A stretch of DNA of 64,000 nucleotides from CAVSUZ01 sp963834715. Lineage in GTDB: Bacteria; Pseudomonadota; Alphaproteobacteria; Acetobacterales; Acetobacteraceae. Where the stretch lies: the NCBI GenBank assembly GCA_963834715.1, contig CAWIDE010000001.1:248001-312000 (forward strand), written 5' to 3'. Position 1 is the first letter of the stretch; each line of letters begins with the position of its first letter. Shown here piece by piece: positions 25,620 to 35,477 of this stretch. The position numbers were made by a program, and so were the translations under genes. The notes under the pieces were generated by a model. That model saw only the letters and a list, made by a program, of their open reading frames with translations, was not told where the DNA came from and did not search any database.

Positions 25620-27552
25620 CCGAACTTCCTTCTTTCGGAGAGTGTGAAGTGGCAGGAACAGTAGGGACAGAAGCACGAGACTGGTCCCAAACGTAGCCAT
25701 GTAATCCGGAAATTTGGACTTGTACATCGCGGCGGTGTTGTGCCAATGCGTTACCATGTATATCGAAGCTGTTCCGAATCGGAACTCGCCTCCCGCCATT
25801 CTGCTGCGCGAGAGTTACCGCCAGGATGGCAAGGTCCGTAAGCGCACGATCTGCAACCTCTCCGATTGGCCCGCCGAGCACGTTGAAGGCCTGCGCGGTG
25901 TTCTCAAAGGCGGCGTTGTCATTCCGGCCGAGCGGGATGCGTTCACCATCACCCGCAGTCTGCCGCACGGGCACGTTGCAGCAGCGCTCGGGACTGCCCG
26001 CAAGATAGGGCTTGATCGGATGCTCGGCGATCGCGAGCGATACCGTGATCTTGCCCTCGCGCTGATGATCGGGCGCATTATCGAGCCGGCATCCAAGCTC
26101 GCCACCGCTCGTGCACTTTCCTCCGCCACGGCTGCATCGAGCCTTGGCGAAATGCTTGGCCTCGGTGAGGTCGACGAGGACGAACTCTATGCCGCACTGG
26201 ACTGGCTGCTGGAACGCCAGCCTGCCATCGAGACAGCCTTAGCCAAGCGCCATCTCAGCGATGGCACACTGGTGTTATATGATGTCTCGTCAAGCTACAT
26301 GGAAGGCCGCTGCTGCCCGCTCGCCCAGCGTGGCTACAGCCGCGACGGCAAGAAGGGCACGCTGCAAATCATATACGGCCTACTCTGCGCTCCCGATGGC
26401 TGTCCGATCGCCATCGAGGTGTTTGAGGGCGATACCGCCGATCCGATTACGCTTGCCAATCAGATCGAAAAGCTGAAGCGGCGGTTCCATCTCGACCACG
26501 TGGTCATGGTCGGTGACCGTGGCATGATCACCCAAGCACGCATCACCAATGACGTTAAATCGGCAGGCTTCGACTGGATCACGGCACTGCGCGCGCCGGC
26601 GATCAAGGCGTTGATGGAAACCGGCGCTTTGCAACTCTCGCTGTTCGATCAGCGCGACTTGGCCAGTATCACGGCGCCCGAATTTCCGGGTGAGCGCCTG
26701 ATCGTTTGCCGTAATCCCGATCTCGCCGTCGAGCGCGCCCGCAAGCGGGAGGATCTGCTGGCCGCCACCGAACGTGACCTCTCCCGTATCCAGATCGCGG
26801 TCGCTCGCAAGCGCAATCCCCTCCGGGGCGCTGCGCGGATCGCACTCGCGGTTGGCGCGGTGATCAACAAGCACAAGGTAGGCAAGCATTTTGTCATCGA
26901 GATCACCGATACCGTCTTCAGCTTCGCCCGCAAGACCGCCGAGATCGTCGCTGAAGCAGCAACCGATGGCGTCTATGTCGTGCGCACCAGCCTGCCGGAA
27001 AGCGCGCTCGATGACACCACGACCGTGCGAAGCTACAAGTCGCTTGCGCTTGTGGAGCGGGCCTTTCGCTGCATCAAAACCGTCGATCTGCAGATCAGGC
27101 CTGTCCATCATTGGCTGGCAGACCGCGTGCGGGCCCACGTCTTCCTGTGCATGTTAGCCTACTACCTCGAATGGCATATGCGGACCTGCCTGGCGCCAAT
27201 GCTGTTCGATGACGCCGATAGGGAAGCGGCCGAAGCCTTGCGAGACAGCGTAGTGTCGGAAGCGCAACGTTCCCCGGCTGCCATCGCCAAGCAGACCACA
27301 GGGCTCACCACGGACGGCCTGCCGGTGCATAGCTTCCGTTCATTGCTCGGCGATCTGGCAACCGTAGTGCGCAACACCATCACCACCGCGATCACACCGG
27401 ACTATCGCCTTACCGTCGTCACAAGGCCAACACCGCTGCAGCAGAAGGCATTCAATCTCCTCGGCGTCAACTGTAGCCAGTAATCCACAGGTCGCGAGAC
27501 AGAATGTATAGATGCTTCAGTAACTTGCGTGTCTCGAGGCTAGGAAGTTCGG
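25620..27552. mobile_element. IS1634-family element, copy 3
   Basis: Ends CCGAACTTCC...GGAAGTTCGG, 1933 bp, flanked by CCTAAA at 25614-25619 and 27553-27558. The left duplication contains the stop codon of the preceding gene. Confidence 0.95.
25756..27483 (+). CDS. IS1634-family transposase (copy 3)
   Basis: Intact DDE transposase, with the start taken at MYIEAVPNR (ATG 25756); the frame is open to 25714. Catalytic landmarks are YDVSSSYMEGR, VMVGDRGMIT and the C-terminal RAFRCIKTVDLQIRPVHHW region. I see no residue difference from copy 4 downstream of this start. It is the likely source or a sibling of the other copies. Confidence 0.93.
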   Translation: MYIEAVPNRNSPPAILLRESYRQDGKVRKRTICNLSDWPAEHVEGLRGVLKGGVVIPAERDAFTITRSLPHGHVAAALGTARKIGLDRMLGDRERYRDLALALMIGRIIEPASKLATARALSSATAASSLGEMLGLGEVDEDELYAALDWLLERQPAIETALAKRHLSDGTLVLYDVSSSYMEGRCCPLAQRGYSRDGKKGTLQIIYGLLCAPDGCPIAIEVFEGDTADPITLANQIEKLKRRFHLDHVVMVGDRGMITQARITNDVKSAGFDWITALRAPAIKALMETGALQLSLFDQRDLASITAPEFPGERLIVCRNPDLAVERARKREDLLAATERDLSRIQIAVARKRNPLRGAARIALAVGAVINKHKVGKHFVIEITDTVFSFARKTAEIVAEAATDGVYVVRTSLPESALDDTTTVRSYKSLALVERAFRCIKTVDLQIRPVHHWLADRVRAHVFLCMLAYYLEWHMRTCLAPMLFDDADREAAEALRDSVVSEAQRSPAAIAKQTTGLTTDGLPVHSFRSLLGDLATVVRNTITTAITPDYRLTVVTRPTPLQQKAFNLLGVNCSQ

Positions 27553-27613
27553 CCTAAACGGCGAGCTCGCCGGCGCGCAAACCTCGCCTGCTAGGCCGCT
27601 TTCCGGGGCCGAG

Positions 27614-27925
27614 TTGCGGGGGCGGAATCGCTCTATCTGTTCGAGCGCGAGAGTGGTGCTTTCGTCCGACAGATCGAAGGCTTGCCGGCCAACGTGCTTC
27701 ATCTCTTCTCGACGATTGGCCGCTTTCGCCGCAACGCTCGGCTTCCGTGGATTACGGATATATGGACGCTACCGGAACTGGGCCGAGGTCGCCCGCGATG
27801 AAAAATACAGGGACCAGAGCTACGGCGCCAACTTTGCGCCTGACGGGCTAGCGACAACCGTCCGCGACGGTAGGTGCGGCTCTATGCCGGCGATCTCAGC
27901 GGCAACCTCCAGAGGTCGGATCTAG
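27614..27925 (+). pseudogene. WD40-repeat protein relic
   Basis: WAEVARDEKYRDQSYGANFAPDG followed by LATTVRDGR is a single recognisable WD40-type blade (SYGANFAPDG is the key string). The neighbouring sequence does not form more blades in one frame. This is a short fragment left between IS1634 copy 3 and the next relics. Confidence 0.45.
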
Positions 27926-27984
27926 TGAGTCAGTGAAAACGGGTAACATATTTCAAGATAGAGCAATAATCTTGCGCTACAATA

Positions 27985-28328
27985 GGAAAGCCGCCCTTCG
28001 GTCAGGTAGGATGGGATGGCGGATGGGGGGTTCTGAACCTCCCTACCACCCCCCGCAGATCGGCGCGCATTGCCCGTGCTACTGCGGCGTAGGTCCGACT
28101 GTAGCCGTGGACAGAGGTCCTCCGCGACCTCCATCACGTGGCCCGGCAGATGTCTGTGCAGTTCCACACCAAGCCGCATACCTCGGCGAGCGGGAGCTGA
28201 AGGGGGACGTAATGCCGCTCCAAGGTGATAGTCGGCAGCTCGCCGCGGCGTAAACGCCGGAATGTCCATTCGTGATAAGCCTCGACTGCGGCGAGGAACG
28301 AATCTCGGACGTGTCCAGGAAGATGCAT
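27985..28328 (-). pseudogene. Conserved hypothetical protein relic, frameshifted
   Basis: The first frame reads FLAAVEAYHEWTFRRLRRG then ELPTITLERHYVPLQLPLAE and VCGLVWNCTDI. After a one-base shift near 28140 the second frame continues LPGHVMEVAEDLCPRLQS, and a further shift gives RTYAAVARAMRADLRGVV with a stop near 27990. I recall similar short proteins in Acetobacteraceae mobile regions but know no function. At least two indels make it inactive. Confidence 0.45.
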
Positions 28329-28487
28329 GTGTATGGCTCCGTTGGGTTATACGTGTTCCCACTAGTCTGTCGGCTTCGTCCAGGCCGTCCCCTGCGGGAC
28401 GCATCCAGGTATGGGCATTGAGAATGACAAAAAGGGAGACCGGGGCGTTTGCTCACAGCATGCGAACCGGCCGCACATCGCCGGTAT

Positions 28488-28730
28488 TTACGCCGGACCA
28501 GCTCGCGCCACATTCCCTTCACGTGCAGATGGTTGAAAAAGGCGGCGAACCCAGAAGCCGCGAATGACCGACACCACGGTGAACACGACGCCGAGCTTGA
28601 TGTTCGTCTGGCGGTGCTCAGGTAGGTTTCGATCAATGAGTGGGCCGGTATTGGCCCCTGACCGCTTTCGCATCGTTGAACCCTGCTGGTAGACCGCCGC
28701 CTTATCTGGCGCTCGTCCATCTCAGCCATG
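28488..28730 (-). pseudogene. Possible small membrane protein relic (DUF7220-like)
   Basis: NIKLGVVFTVVSVIRGFWVRRLF resembles the last membrane helix and tail of small DUF7220 proteins. The preceding part is scrambled over two frames. Weak assignment. Confidence 0.3.
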
Positions 28731-28855
28731 CCTGGCGTCCAACAGTGCGGCGGGCCGCGCAGCGCACAGCTTAATCGATGCTAATTTAGCCGACCTTTTC
28801 GGGCAACAAGCGCCCGCCGTCCCGGAGCTCATTCACAGATCGAACGAAATAAAAT

Positions 28856-29242
28856 TCAGTCCCAGCGGTTGGCATTCTTCGGGAAACCGGGACGTTGTAT
28901 CCGTACGACGCAAAAGCGTTGGCCGGTCGGCGCCTGCATAACGACCCAACGCTCCAGGCGTTCCACCACCTTGGCGCCCAGCTTCTCCAGGCGCCCCACT
29001 TCCGCAGGGATATCGTCAGTCTCGATGTCTATGTGGACACGGCTCTCATGGTCCACGCGCTGGATCTCCACGATCGGCTCGTCCGGCGGGGTCTCCAGCA
29101 TGCGGTAATTGCCGCGGCTGTCCGGATGATCGGGGTCAACGGGGCGCCCCAGCGCTTGGCTCCAAAAGCGGGCAGCCTCGTCCACATCGGAGGTCTTATA
29201 ATTACAGTCGATCAGTACGGCGCATAGGCGGGAATGGTGCAT
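28856..29242 (-). CDS. VOC-family (glyoxalase/bleomycin-resistance fold) protein
   Basis: ATG 29242 is preceded by AGGAG with a 7-base gap. The 128-residue product has two beta-alpha-beta-beta-beta modules: VLIDCNYKTSDVDEAARFWSQALGRPVD at the start, and VHIDIETDDIPAEVGRLEKLGAKVVERLERWVVMQAPTGQRFCVVR in the second half. Likely metal ligands include H near residue 70 (VHIDIE). Members bind divalent metal and act as lyases, dioxygenases or antibiotic-binding proteins; the substrate cannot be told. It is one of the few intact cargo genes and stands alone. Confidence 0.85.
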   Translation of the reverse strand: MHHSRLCAVLIDCNYKTSDVDEAARFWSQALGRPVDPDHPDSRGNYRMLETPPDEPIVEIQRVDHESRVHIDIETDDIPAEVGRLEKLGAKVVERLERWVVMQAPTGQRFCVVRIQRPGFPKNANRWD

Positions 29243-29387
29243 CGCGGCACTCCTCGTAGGAACCGGTTGAATTTCACAACCAGAGGATCCGCACCGATCC
29301 TGCGGCAAACAATCGTGTACTCCGGAAGGGGGCCTTGGTTGTCGGCTTTTCTTCCGTGTCGGTGACACGGCCGAGAGCTCGGCGGTG

Positions 29388-30250
29388 TCAAACATGGGTC
29401 GGCGTTTGGATGCGCGAAGCACCGCTGAGCAGCGCCCTGGCGTCGATGAGATCCGGTAAGTCAAAGCCCTCGGTAAATGAGGCATAGATTGGCGCGAGGA
29501 GGCCATGCGCTTGCGTATCGCGCCCCTGGGTGTGCCAGAGCCGGGCAAGGCTGGTGGCGGCGCGGAGTTCCCACAGGCGCGCTTCCAGGGAACGGGCAAT
29601 GTTCAGGGCTGCACGCAAATGGCCTTCGATTTCCGGTGGCGGAGTGCCTTGGATCTGGAGCACCTCGGCGTGAAGCCGATGGATCTCAGCGCTCATGTAG
29701 TGCTCGCCGTACTTCTCGGCGTGTCTCTGCGCGGTCTCGATGTGACCGAGCGCCGCCTCGGGCCTACCGGCGAGTAAGCAGCACTCGGCGAGTTGACTGT
29801 AGACGAGGGACGTCTCCTGCATCTACCCGGTCGCGTGCAGGCCGCGCTGGCCCTCCTCGAGGAGCGCCAGGCCCTGCACCGCATCCCCGAGCTGACACAG
29901 CGCCCAGCCGCGCCGTTCCTGCGCTCGGGCGAGCCACTGCGGAAACCGGTGCTCCCGGGCGATAGCAATGACCTCCGCTGCAGCCCTCTCCGTCTCGGCC
30001 GCATCGCGCAGGTAAGTTTGGATGTGGGCGAGGAAGACCAGCGACCAGGCAATCGCATGCGGATTGTTGCGAGCGCGCGCCCTCGCGACGCCCTCCCCGA
30101 GGACCCGGAGCCCCGTCTCCGGATAGCCCAGGAGGCAGCGCGCCAGCCCCCATTGGATCCTGCAGATTATACGCGGGTCTTCCCCGTAGACTGCGAACTC
30201 GGCGTCCACAAAACTGATGGAGTGGACGGCGCCCGCTCGCGGCATCGCGA
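29388..30250 (-). pseudogene. C-terminal TPR part of an adenylate-cyclase/ATPase protein, truncated by IS110
   Basis: The segment reads as TPR-like helices (PHAIAWSLVFLAHIQTYLRD, WLARAQERRGWALCQLGDAV) and ends with the family tail RSLEARLWELRAATSLARLW, then GLLAPIYASFTEGFDLPDL. An in-frame TAG at about 29820-29822 interrupts it at a position where homologues have a sense codon. The cyclase and ATPase domains are missing; the gene is cut at about 30250 by the IS110 element. The intact plan is seen in the related pseudogene at 49.2-52.5 kb. Confidence 0.7.
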
Positions 30251-30302
30251 TGTGCCATAGTGGTCGCTGCAGCACGCCCATAAATGAGGAGAGCCGTCCG
30301 CC

Positions 30303-31328
30303 ATGCGTCCTACCACGATCGGTCTTGACCTTGCGAAACGCGTTTTTCAGCTCCACGGGGTCGCCGCAGATGGCCAAGTTGTGCTGCGTCGGCAGGTGCG
30401 CCGGTCCGAGCTGCTGGCGTTCTTCAAGGCGCTGCCACCGTGCGTGATCGGCATGGAGGCATGCGCCAGCGCGCATTTTTGGGCTCGCGGGCTGAGCGCC
30501 CTGGGCCACACCGTGCGATTGATGCCGGCAACGTACGTGAAGCCTTACGCCAAGCGGGGCAAGAGCGATGCGATCGACGCCGAGGCGATCTGCGAGGCCG
30601 TGACGCGGCCGACTATGCGCTTCGTGCCGATCAAGAGCGCCGAACAGCAATCGGTCGTCATGCGGCATCGAACGCGCGACCTCCTGGTCCGGCAACGGAC
30701 TATGCTGGTCAACGCTCTTCGTGGTCACCTTGGCGAATTCGGGTTGATCGGTGCGAAGGGCATCTCTCGGTTGCCAGACCTGTTGGCATTGGCCAGCTCT
30801 GCGCCGGTGTGCCAACTGCCTGATTTGGCGCGTGAGTGCATTGAACTGCTGTTAGCTCAGCTCGAGGATCTGCAGCGGCGGATAGCAATGGTTGAGCGAT
30901 CGATCGCAAGTTGGCATCGAACCAATGAGGTGAGCTGCCGTTTGGAGACAATTCCAGGTGTCGGCACGATCACGGCCACAGCGATCACCGCGCTGGTACC
31001 GGACGCAACCAGCTTCCGATCGGGGCGGCAGTTCGCCGCCTGGATCGGACTAGCCCCGCGACTGAACGGCACTGGCGGCAAGGTGCACGTGGGCCGAATT
31101 TCCAAGGCAGGCAACCGATATCTGCGTCGGCTGCTGACGCTCGGCGCGACCAGTATGGTGCGCACCGCTCGGCGCAAGCCGGAGAGAGCGGCGTGGATCA
31201 ATGCCCTGCTGGCGCGGCGGCCGACGCGCGTCGTGATAACCGCCGTCGCGAACAAACTTGCGCGTGTCGTTTGGGCGATCCTCAGCCGCGGTGAGAGCTT
31301 CCGTCGACCGGAAGCCACTGCAGCCTGA
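30303..31328 (+). CDS. IS110-family transposase
   Basis: A 341-residue DEDD transposase: TIGLDLAKRVFQLHG (first D), CVIGMEACASAHFW (E), KRGKSDAIDAEAICEAVTRPTMRFVP (D-D pair). The C-terminal transposase_20 domain has ETIPGVGTITATAITALV, GRQFAAWIGLAPR and GRISKAGNRYLRRLL with the likely serine nucleophile. Intact. The element has no clear terminal inverted repeats, as normal for the family; its insertion truncated the cyclase relic on the left. Confidence 0.92.
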   Translation: MRPTTIGLDLAKRVFQLHGVAADGQVVLRRQVRRSELLAFFKALPPCVIGMEACASAHFWARGLSALGHTVRLMPATYVKPYAKRGKSDAIDAEAICEAVTRPTMRFVPIKSAEQQSVVMRHRTRDLLVRQRTMLVNALRGHLGEFGLIGAKGISRLPDLLALASSAPVCQLPDLARECIELLLAQLEDLQRRIAMVERSIASWHRTNEVSCRLETIPGVGTITATAITALVPDATSFRSGRQFAAWIGLAPRLNGTGGKVHVGRISKAGNRYLRRLLTLGATSMVRTARRKPERAAWINALLARRPTRVVITAVANKLARVVWAILSRGESFRRPEATAA

Positions 31329-32160
31329 TGAAGAAAGGGCAACCGGAGAAAGGAGCTCGTTCGGATTGGCATGGGTGACGATGACGTGATGGCAGACGGT
31401 CGAGACCGGAGCCGGGACAACCCGCTTAGCGTGCCGCACCTCGAGTGCGCAAAATTGTTTGGGACCTGGCTCGCGGACTCCATCAGGGCCAGCGGCGATG
31501 TGTGCCGCGATCGAAGGCCGGACACACGACTGCAACCCGACCAAACGCCAAGATCGTCAGAAAGGTCTTGCCAACGCGGGCGCCGTTCTCTAATCGCGCG
31601 CTCCTCCGCAAGCTCTTTTTTGGCGATCTCGGAAATTCCGGACCGCAACAAAGGCCAACCGTGTTCTTCGTTCGGCTGAAAGCAAGCGCCTGTTCTTCGT
31701 CCCGGCCTGCCTTCGCAGCATCGCCGCGCGCAAGCGGCAGGGATTTTGGCCGGGCGTGGCTGGGCTGCGAGGGAGCGTGGCTTGCTTGAGCCATGCGAGC
31801 GAGCGTCCCTGCCATGCTGTAGGCCGAAAGTCCCGCCGCGAGCACAGCGATACGCTCGCGGCAGCCTCGAAGACGAGGTTTGCCCTGCATCCGATCGATT
31901 TCCCAACGCCAATTCCGGCTCGCCGGCACCGTTCTCAATCGCTTTGCTTCGTCTGTTGCCGTGTCGGGGTCATGGTTCTCTCCGCGGTCGGGACGAACTC
32001 CGCCGCAACATCTGGTCCGAAGCGCAGGCGCCGCAATGTCCACAACGGGCTCGCACCGATCTCATGCGGCCCAACGGCGGCCCTCGCAGCCGCCTGCACC
32101 TTCGCCCCGTCGGGCAACGATTCCGTCTCGAGCGGAACTCGAGCGGATCGCGGAGGCGTA
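31329..32160. other. Sequence between two IS110 elements, no supported gene
   Basis: This holds the 3' flank of the first IS110 and the downstream flank of the second (which points toward it). Open frames here have no recognisable domain or good start. IS110 elements carry such non-coding segments, so most of it is probably element DNA. Confidence 0.35.
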
Positions 32161-33193
32161 TCAGGCGGACGCGGACGGCGCGGGCCAGCGGAATGGCGCG
32201 CCCGAACGCCAGATGTGGTGCATGATGACGGCGAGCTTTCGTGCCAGCGCAATGCGCGCCTTGCCGGCGCCGGACCGCCGAGCGATCGCCTGGGCCCAGT
32301 CCTTCAGGCCGGAAGCCCGCTTTACCCGTGTCATCAGCACGACCGCCGCCTCGTACATCAGCGTCCGGGCGAGCGTGTCGCCGCACTTCGATATCTTCCC
32401 GCTGCGATCAATCTCCCCTGATTGGTATTGCCTTGGCGTCAGCCCCAGATGCGCGCCTACGGATCGTGAGCGACGGAAGCGCGCGGGATCCTCGACCGTG
32501 CTGACGTAGGCGAGCACGGAAAGCACCCCTATGCCAGGCACGCTCATCAGGTGCCGGCATGCGGGACTGGACTTCACCAGCGTGCGCACCGCCTTGTCGA
32601 AGCCGGCAATTTGCTCGCGCAGTTGCCGCCAGGCGACCAGCATCGGCCGAACAATCAGCGCCACGTCGGCACGCTCGGCGAGCAGGCTCTCGACCCGCCG
32701 ATCGAACCTTTGGCCGCGCTTCGCGCCCGGCAGCATGCCGAAGGTTTTCAGCACGCCGCGGATATGGTTGGACAATCGCGTCGTCATGCCGACGAGCTGG
32801 GCGCGTGCGCCCCAACAGCGCGCGTGCTCGGTGCGCGTCCAACGATTTGACGTACACAGCGCGGTACCATCCGGTTCGCATGATCTGCGCCAGTCCCTCT
32901 GCGTCGTTCTGATCCGTCTTGTTGATCTGCAGCTTGAGCGCCGCCTTGGCATGCCTCGCGTCAAGACAAGTTACATCGAGTCCCCGGCCGCGCAGCTCAT
33001 GCACCAGCCACGGGGTCATTGGGCCGGTTTCAATCCCCACGCGGACGTCCTCGCCGCCACGCCGGCCGATCGCGCGCTCGATCTGCTCCGGGTCGGACGC
33101 GCACTGACCCCGCCACAGCTTGCGGCCTGTGGCATCGACTATGCAGATGGAAGTCAACTTCTGCGACACGTCTAACCCGACATAGTGGGTCAT
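32161..33193 (-). pseudogene. Second IS110-family transposase, one-base frameshift
   Basis: It starts MTHYVGLDVSQKLTSICIVD at 33193 and continues through VGIETGPMTPWLVHELRG and KINKTDQNDAEGLAQIMRTG-like DEDD motifs (QNDAEGLAQ). After RALLG an extra G (ttggggcgc, near 32815) shifts the frame. The rest (QLVGMTTRLSNHIRGVLK, SVPGIGVLSVLAYVSTVEDP, SVGAHLGLTPRQYQSGE, GKISKCGDTLARTLMYEAA) is complete to 32161. Only one indel separates it from a functional gene. It differs in sequence from the intact IS110 at 30.3 kb. Confidence 0.85.
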
Positions 33194-33439
33194 CCAACAG
33201 CCCTCCGATGGTGATGCCGCCGGGCCAGAGCCCGGACGCGGCACTATCGGGAAGTCAGCCGCTGGCCGCGATTACCGGATGTCCACACATGTCGGCTAAG
33301 GTTGTGCCCCGTGCAAGGACCGGGTCGGCCTCAGCCGGCTTGCCCGCCATGAAAAGGGATACCCGAGGGCCCGGCACGCGACTGCAATGCGGGCCGCGCC
33401 GCTCCGCTCTGCGAGGGGGGAAGCGCGATGGCGGAGGAG

Positions 33440-33957
33440 ACCATAAGCGCACAAAGCTCGCCGCGGCGGAGGCCGTGATAGAGCAGGGTGGCAAGGATCG
33501 CGCGGTCACGAATGCCTTTGAGGGTGTCAGTCGGCGGCGCTTCGAGCAGACGACGGGCCTGGCGATCGCCAAGTGCCGGAGTATTGCCTTCGTTTCCGTT
33601 CGCTTTCGGCCGCTCGACGCCATCAACGGGATTTCCGATGACGGCGTTCCTGTCGCATAGATAGTCGAACAGTGAGGACAGGGCCGACAGTTTGCGCCGG
33701 CGGGAGGCTGGCTTCAGCTTTCGCTGCTCCATATCCTTCCGCCATGCGATGACATGGGACCGGGTAACAGCCCGCAGCTCGTCGTAGCCCTGAAGCCCGG
33801 TAAAGAGGACAAATTCCCGGACATCGGCCTTATAGGCCCGCCTGGTCTTCTCATTGTTGATATTGGCCAGCCATTCTTCCTCGGGCGGGACATCCGCCAG
33901 CCTCTCGAATTAAGCCCGGGAGAGACCCTGTCTCCCGACTGGAACCAGATCCGACAT
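33440..33957 (-). pseudogene. Tyrosine recombinase, N-terminal part only, with in-frame TAA
   Basis: Reading from ATG 33957, MSDLVPVGRQGLSRA is followed by TAA, then FERLADVPPEEEWLANI and NEKTRRAYKADVREFVLFTG, the core-binding domain of a XerC/D-like integrase. The catalytic domain starts (LKGIRDRAILATLLYHGLRRGELCAL, with the first Arg) but is cut after about 33440, so the His-x-x-Arg and Tyr are missing. It borders the upstream flank of the second IS110. The nearby tRNA-fMet-like sequence may mark its former attachment site. Confidence 0.75.
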
Positions 33958-34311
33958 TTTCCCCCCTTCCCCGTGATCATCATGTTAGGAAAGGGGCTGG
34001 TTTTCCATGGAATCCCATGGTACGGTCTGGACAGCTAACTAGACCGTTCGAGGAACTCGTCCAAATGCAAGTTCCTATCGGAGGTGCCCACAGGCTCATA
34101 ACCTGAAGGTCCCAGCCCCGCAACCAGTTCTGAACCCCGGGGGACCAGTGGGGGACCAAATGGGCTGTGCCCTGTTTGGCCCATTGGCCCCGCATTGCGC
34201 ATGCTAGGGGCCGGCATTCGCAGCGCGGACAGACCAGCTTGCCCTCAGTGACCGCCCATCGGGTGCGGATGAAGGCCTGTTCGGCTTCCTCACCGTCAGC
34301 GTTTCTCCTGT
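33958..34311. other. Intergenic stretch with a tRNA-like scrap
   Basis: Apart from the tRNA-fMet-like segment at 34091-34126, no gene is supported. It separates the broken integrase from the patatin operon, so it may be an old integration border. Confidence 0.4.
34091..34126 (+). other. tRNA-fMet-like remnant (anticodon arm plus 3' acceptor end)
   Basis: CAGGCTCATAACCTG reproduces an initiator-tRNA anticodon arm with a CAU anticodon, AAGGTC follows as in the variable loop, and CCCCGCAACCA matches the 3' acceptor strand and CCA. The T-arm is missing between them and no D-arm precedes. It is too short for a tRNA and is best read as an attachment-site relic beside the integrase fragment. Confidence 0.4.
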
Positions 34312-35436
34312 TTATGTCCTCGCTTCACGCGAAGAAGACTGATGAGACATGACCTCCAGCCGGTCTCGCAGGAAGGCCCGTGCGCTTTTCTCACCCGCCG
34401 CGATCAGGCGGTCGATATTCCAGGAGCTGCGATCGAGCTTGCTTTCAAAGTCAAGCGTGTCCTGCACCTCCGCTGGCATTTCGATGCAGGGAATGTGGTA
34501 GGGTTTCTGCGGCTCTGTGGCAAATGATTTTGGAATGCATATCGGGGCCTTGATATCGAATTGTGCGAGGAACTCCGGACGGAATGCGCTTAGCAGCAGC
34601 ATGTCGTTGAGCATCTCCAGGTGCCTTAACTGCTGAAAAAGCGATATATTGCCTTCCAGCTGGTTGCGCCTATCTACGATATCATCGGGTTGTTCGGGCG
34701 CGCGTAGGCACGAGGTCGGATTAATTTTGATGACCCAGATCTCTTGCGGCACGTTGGGAACACCAACGCTTCGCGGTCTGACCAGCTCCTGGAGCGGCGG
34801 GTTATCCGAAAACAGGCCATCCCAGTACGCGTCACCGTCAATCTGCACGGCCGGGAAGATATTCGGGACCGCGCAGGATGCAAGGATATGCTCCACACGG
34901 ATGGGTTGATGCAAGGAGATGAACTTCGTCAGCCTGCCTGTGCTGACATTTGCTGCACCGATCATCAGGATCGGAGGCTTGGTGCGCGGTCCCCAGCCCT
35001 CTATCTCATTGAAGTCAATATGCGATTCCAACAATGCGCAAAAATCACGGAAGGCTTCACGTTGCCCTATTGTCGCGGCGGCTGTTATCGTCCTTACAAG
35101 TGGCGACGCGGGGCTGAGCTGTAAAGTCGGCAGCAAACCACGGTTGGCCAGCCGGATCGAGCCGACCACGAGTTGGTTGAACGCCTGCTCGAGCCAACTC
35201 TGCGCCGTGTTGTCCTTCCAGAAGTCCATGAGGCGGCCCCACACAGGGGTCTCAGTTTTCTCAAGGGCGAACCACAGCAGAGCCGCACAAACGGCCCCGC
35301 CGGAAGTCCCGCTGATGCTAACAATCTCAAACTCCTCGTGTACTTTTGCTTCGCATAAGGCCTTCAGGGCTCCGGCCGTAAATGCCGTCTGACTTCCTCC
35401 ACCCTGGCAGGCGATCGCGATCTTGGTTTTTGCCAT
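34312..35436 (-). CDS. Patatin-like phospholipase
   Basis: The 374-residue protein has the oxyanion-hole glycines (QGGGSQTAFTAGAL, residues about 10-24), the nucleophile elbow GTSGG near residue 45, and the catalytic aspartate in DGLFSDNPP near 213. That is the Ser-Asp dyad of patatin lipid acyl hydrolases. No signal peptide is seen, so it is probably cytoplasmic or delivered otherwise. It is the last gene of a minus-strand run after adaptor, RND pump and GntP permease, 41 bp behind the permease stop. Possibly involved in lipid turnover or defence-like lipase activity; substrate unknown. Confidence 0.9.
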   Translation of the reverse strand: MAKTKIAIACQGGGSQTAFTAGALKALCEAKVHEEFEIVSISGTSGGAVCAALLWFALEKTETPVWGRLMDFWKDNTAQSWLEQAFNQLVVGSIRLANRGLLPTLQLSPASPLVRTITAAATIGQREAFRDFCALLESHIDFNEIEGWGPRTKPPILMIGAANVSTGRLTKFISLHQPIRVEHILASCAVPNIFPAVQIDGDAYWDGLFSDNPPLQELVRPRSVGVPNVPQEIWVIKINPTSCLRAPEQPDDIVDRRNQLEGNISLFQQLRHLEMLNDMLLLSAFRPEFLAQFDIKAPICIPKSFATEPQKPYHIPCIEMPAEVQDTLDFESKLDRSSWNIDRLIAAGEKSARAFLRDRLEVMSHQSSSREART

Positions 35437-35477
35437 AACGGCTTGCCTTGTTCAGTTCAGCTGCTGGATGGCTGCCA

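Noticed and set aside
31935..32252. Protein gene between the two IS110 copies
   Set aside because: No domain, no ribosome binding site, and it overlaps the end of the IS110 transposase in another frame.
34091..34126. Functional tRNA gene
   Set aside because: Lacks the T-arm, D-arm and 5' acceptor strand.
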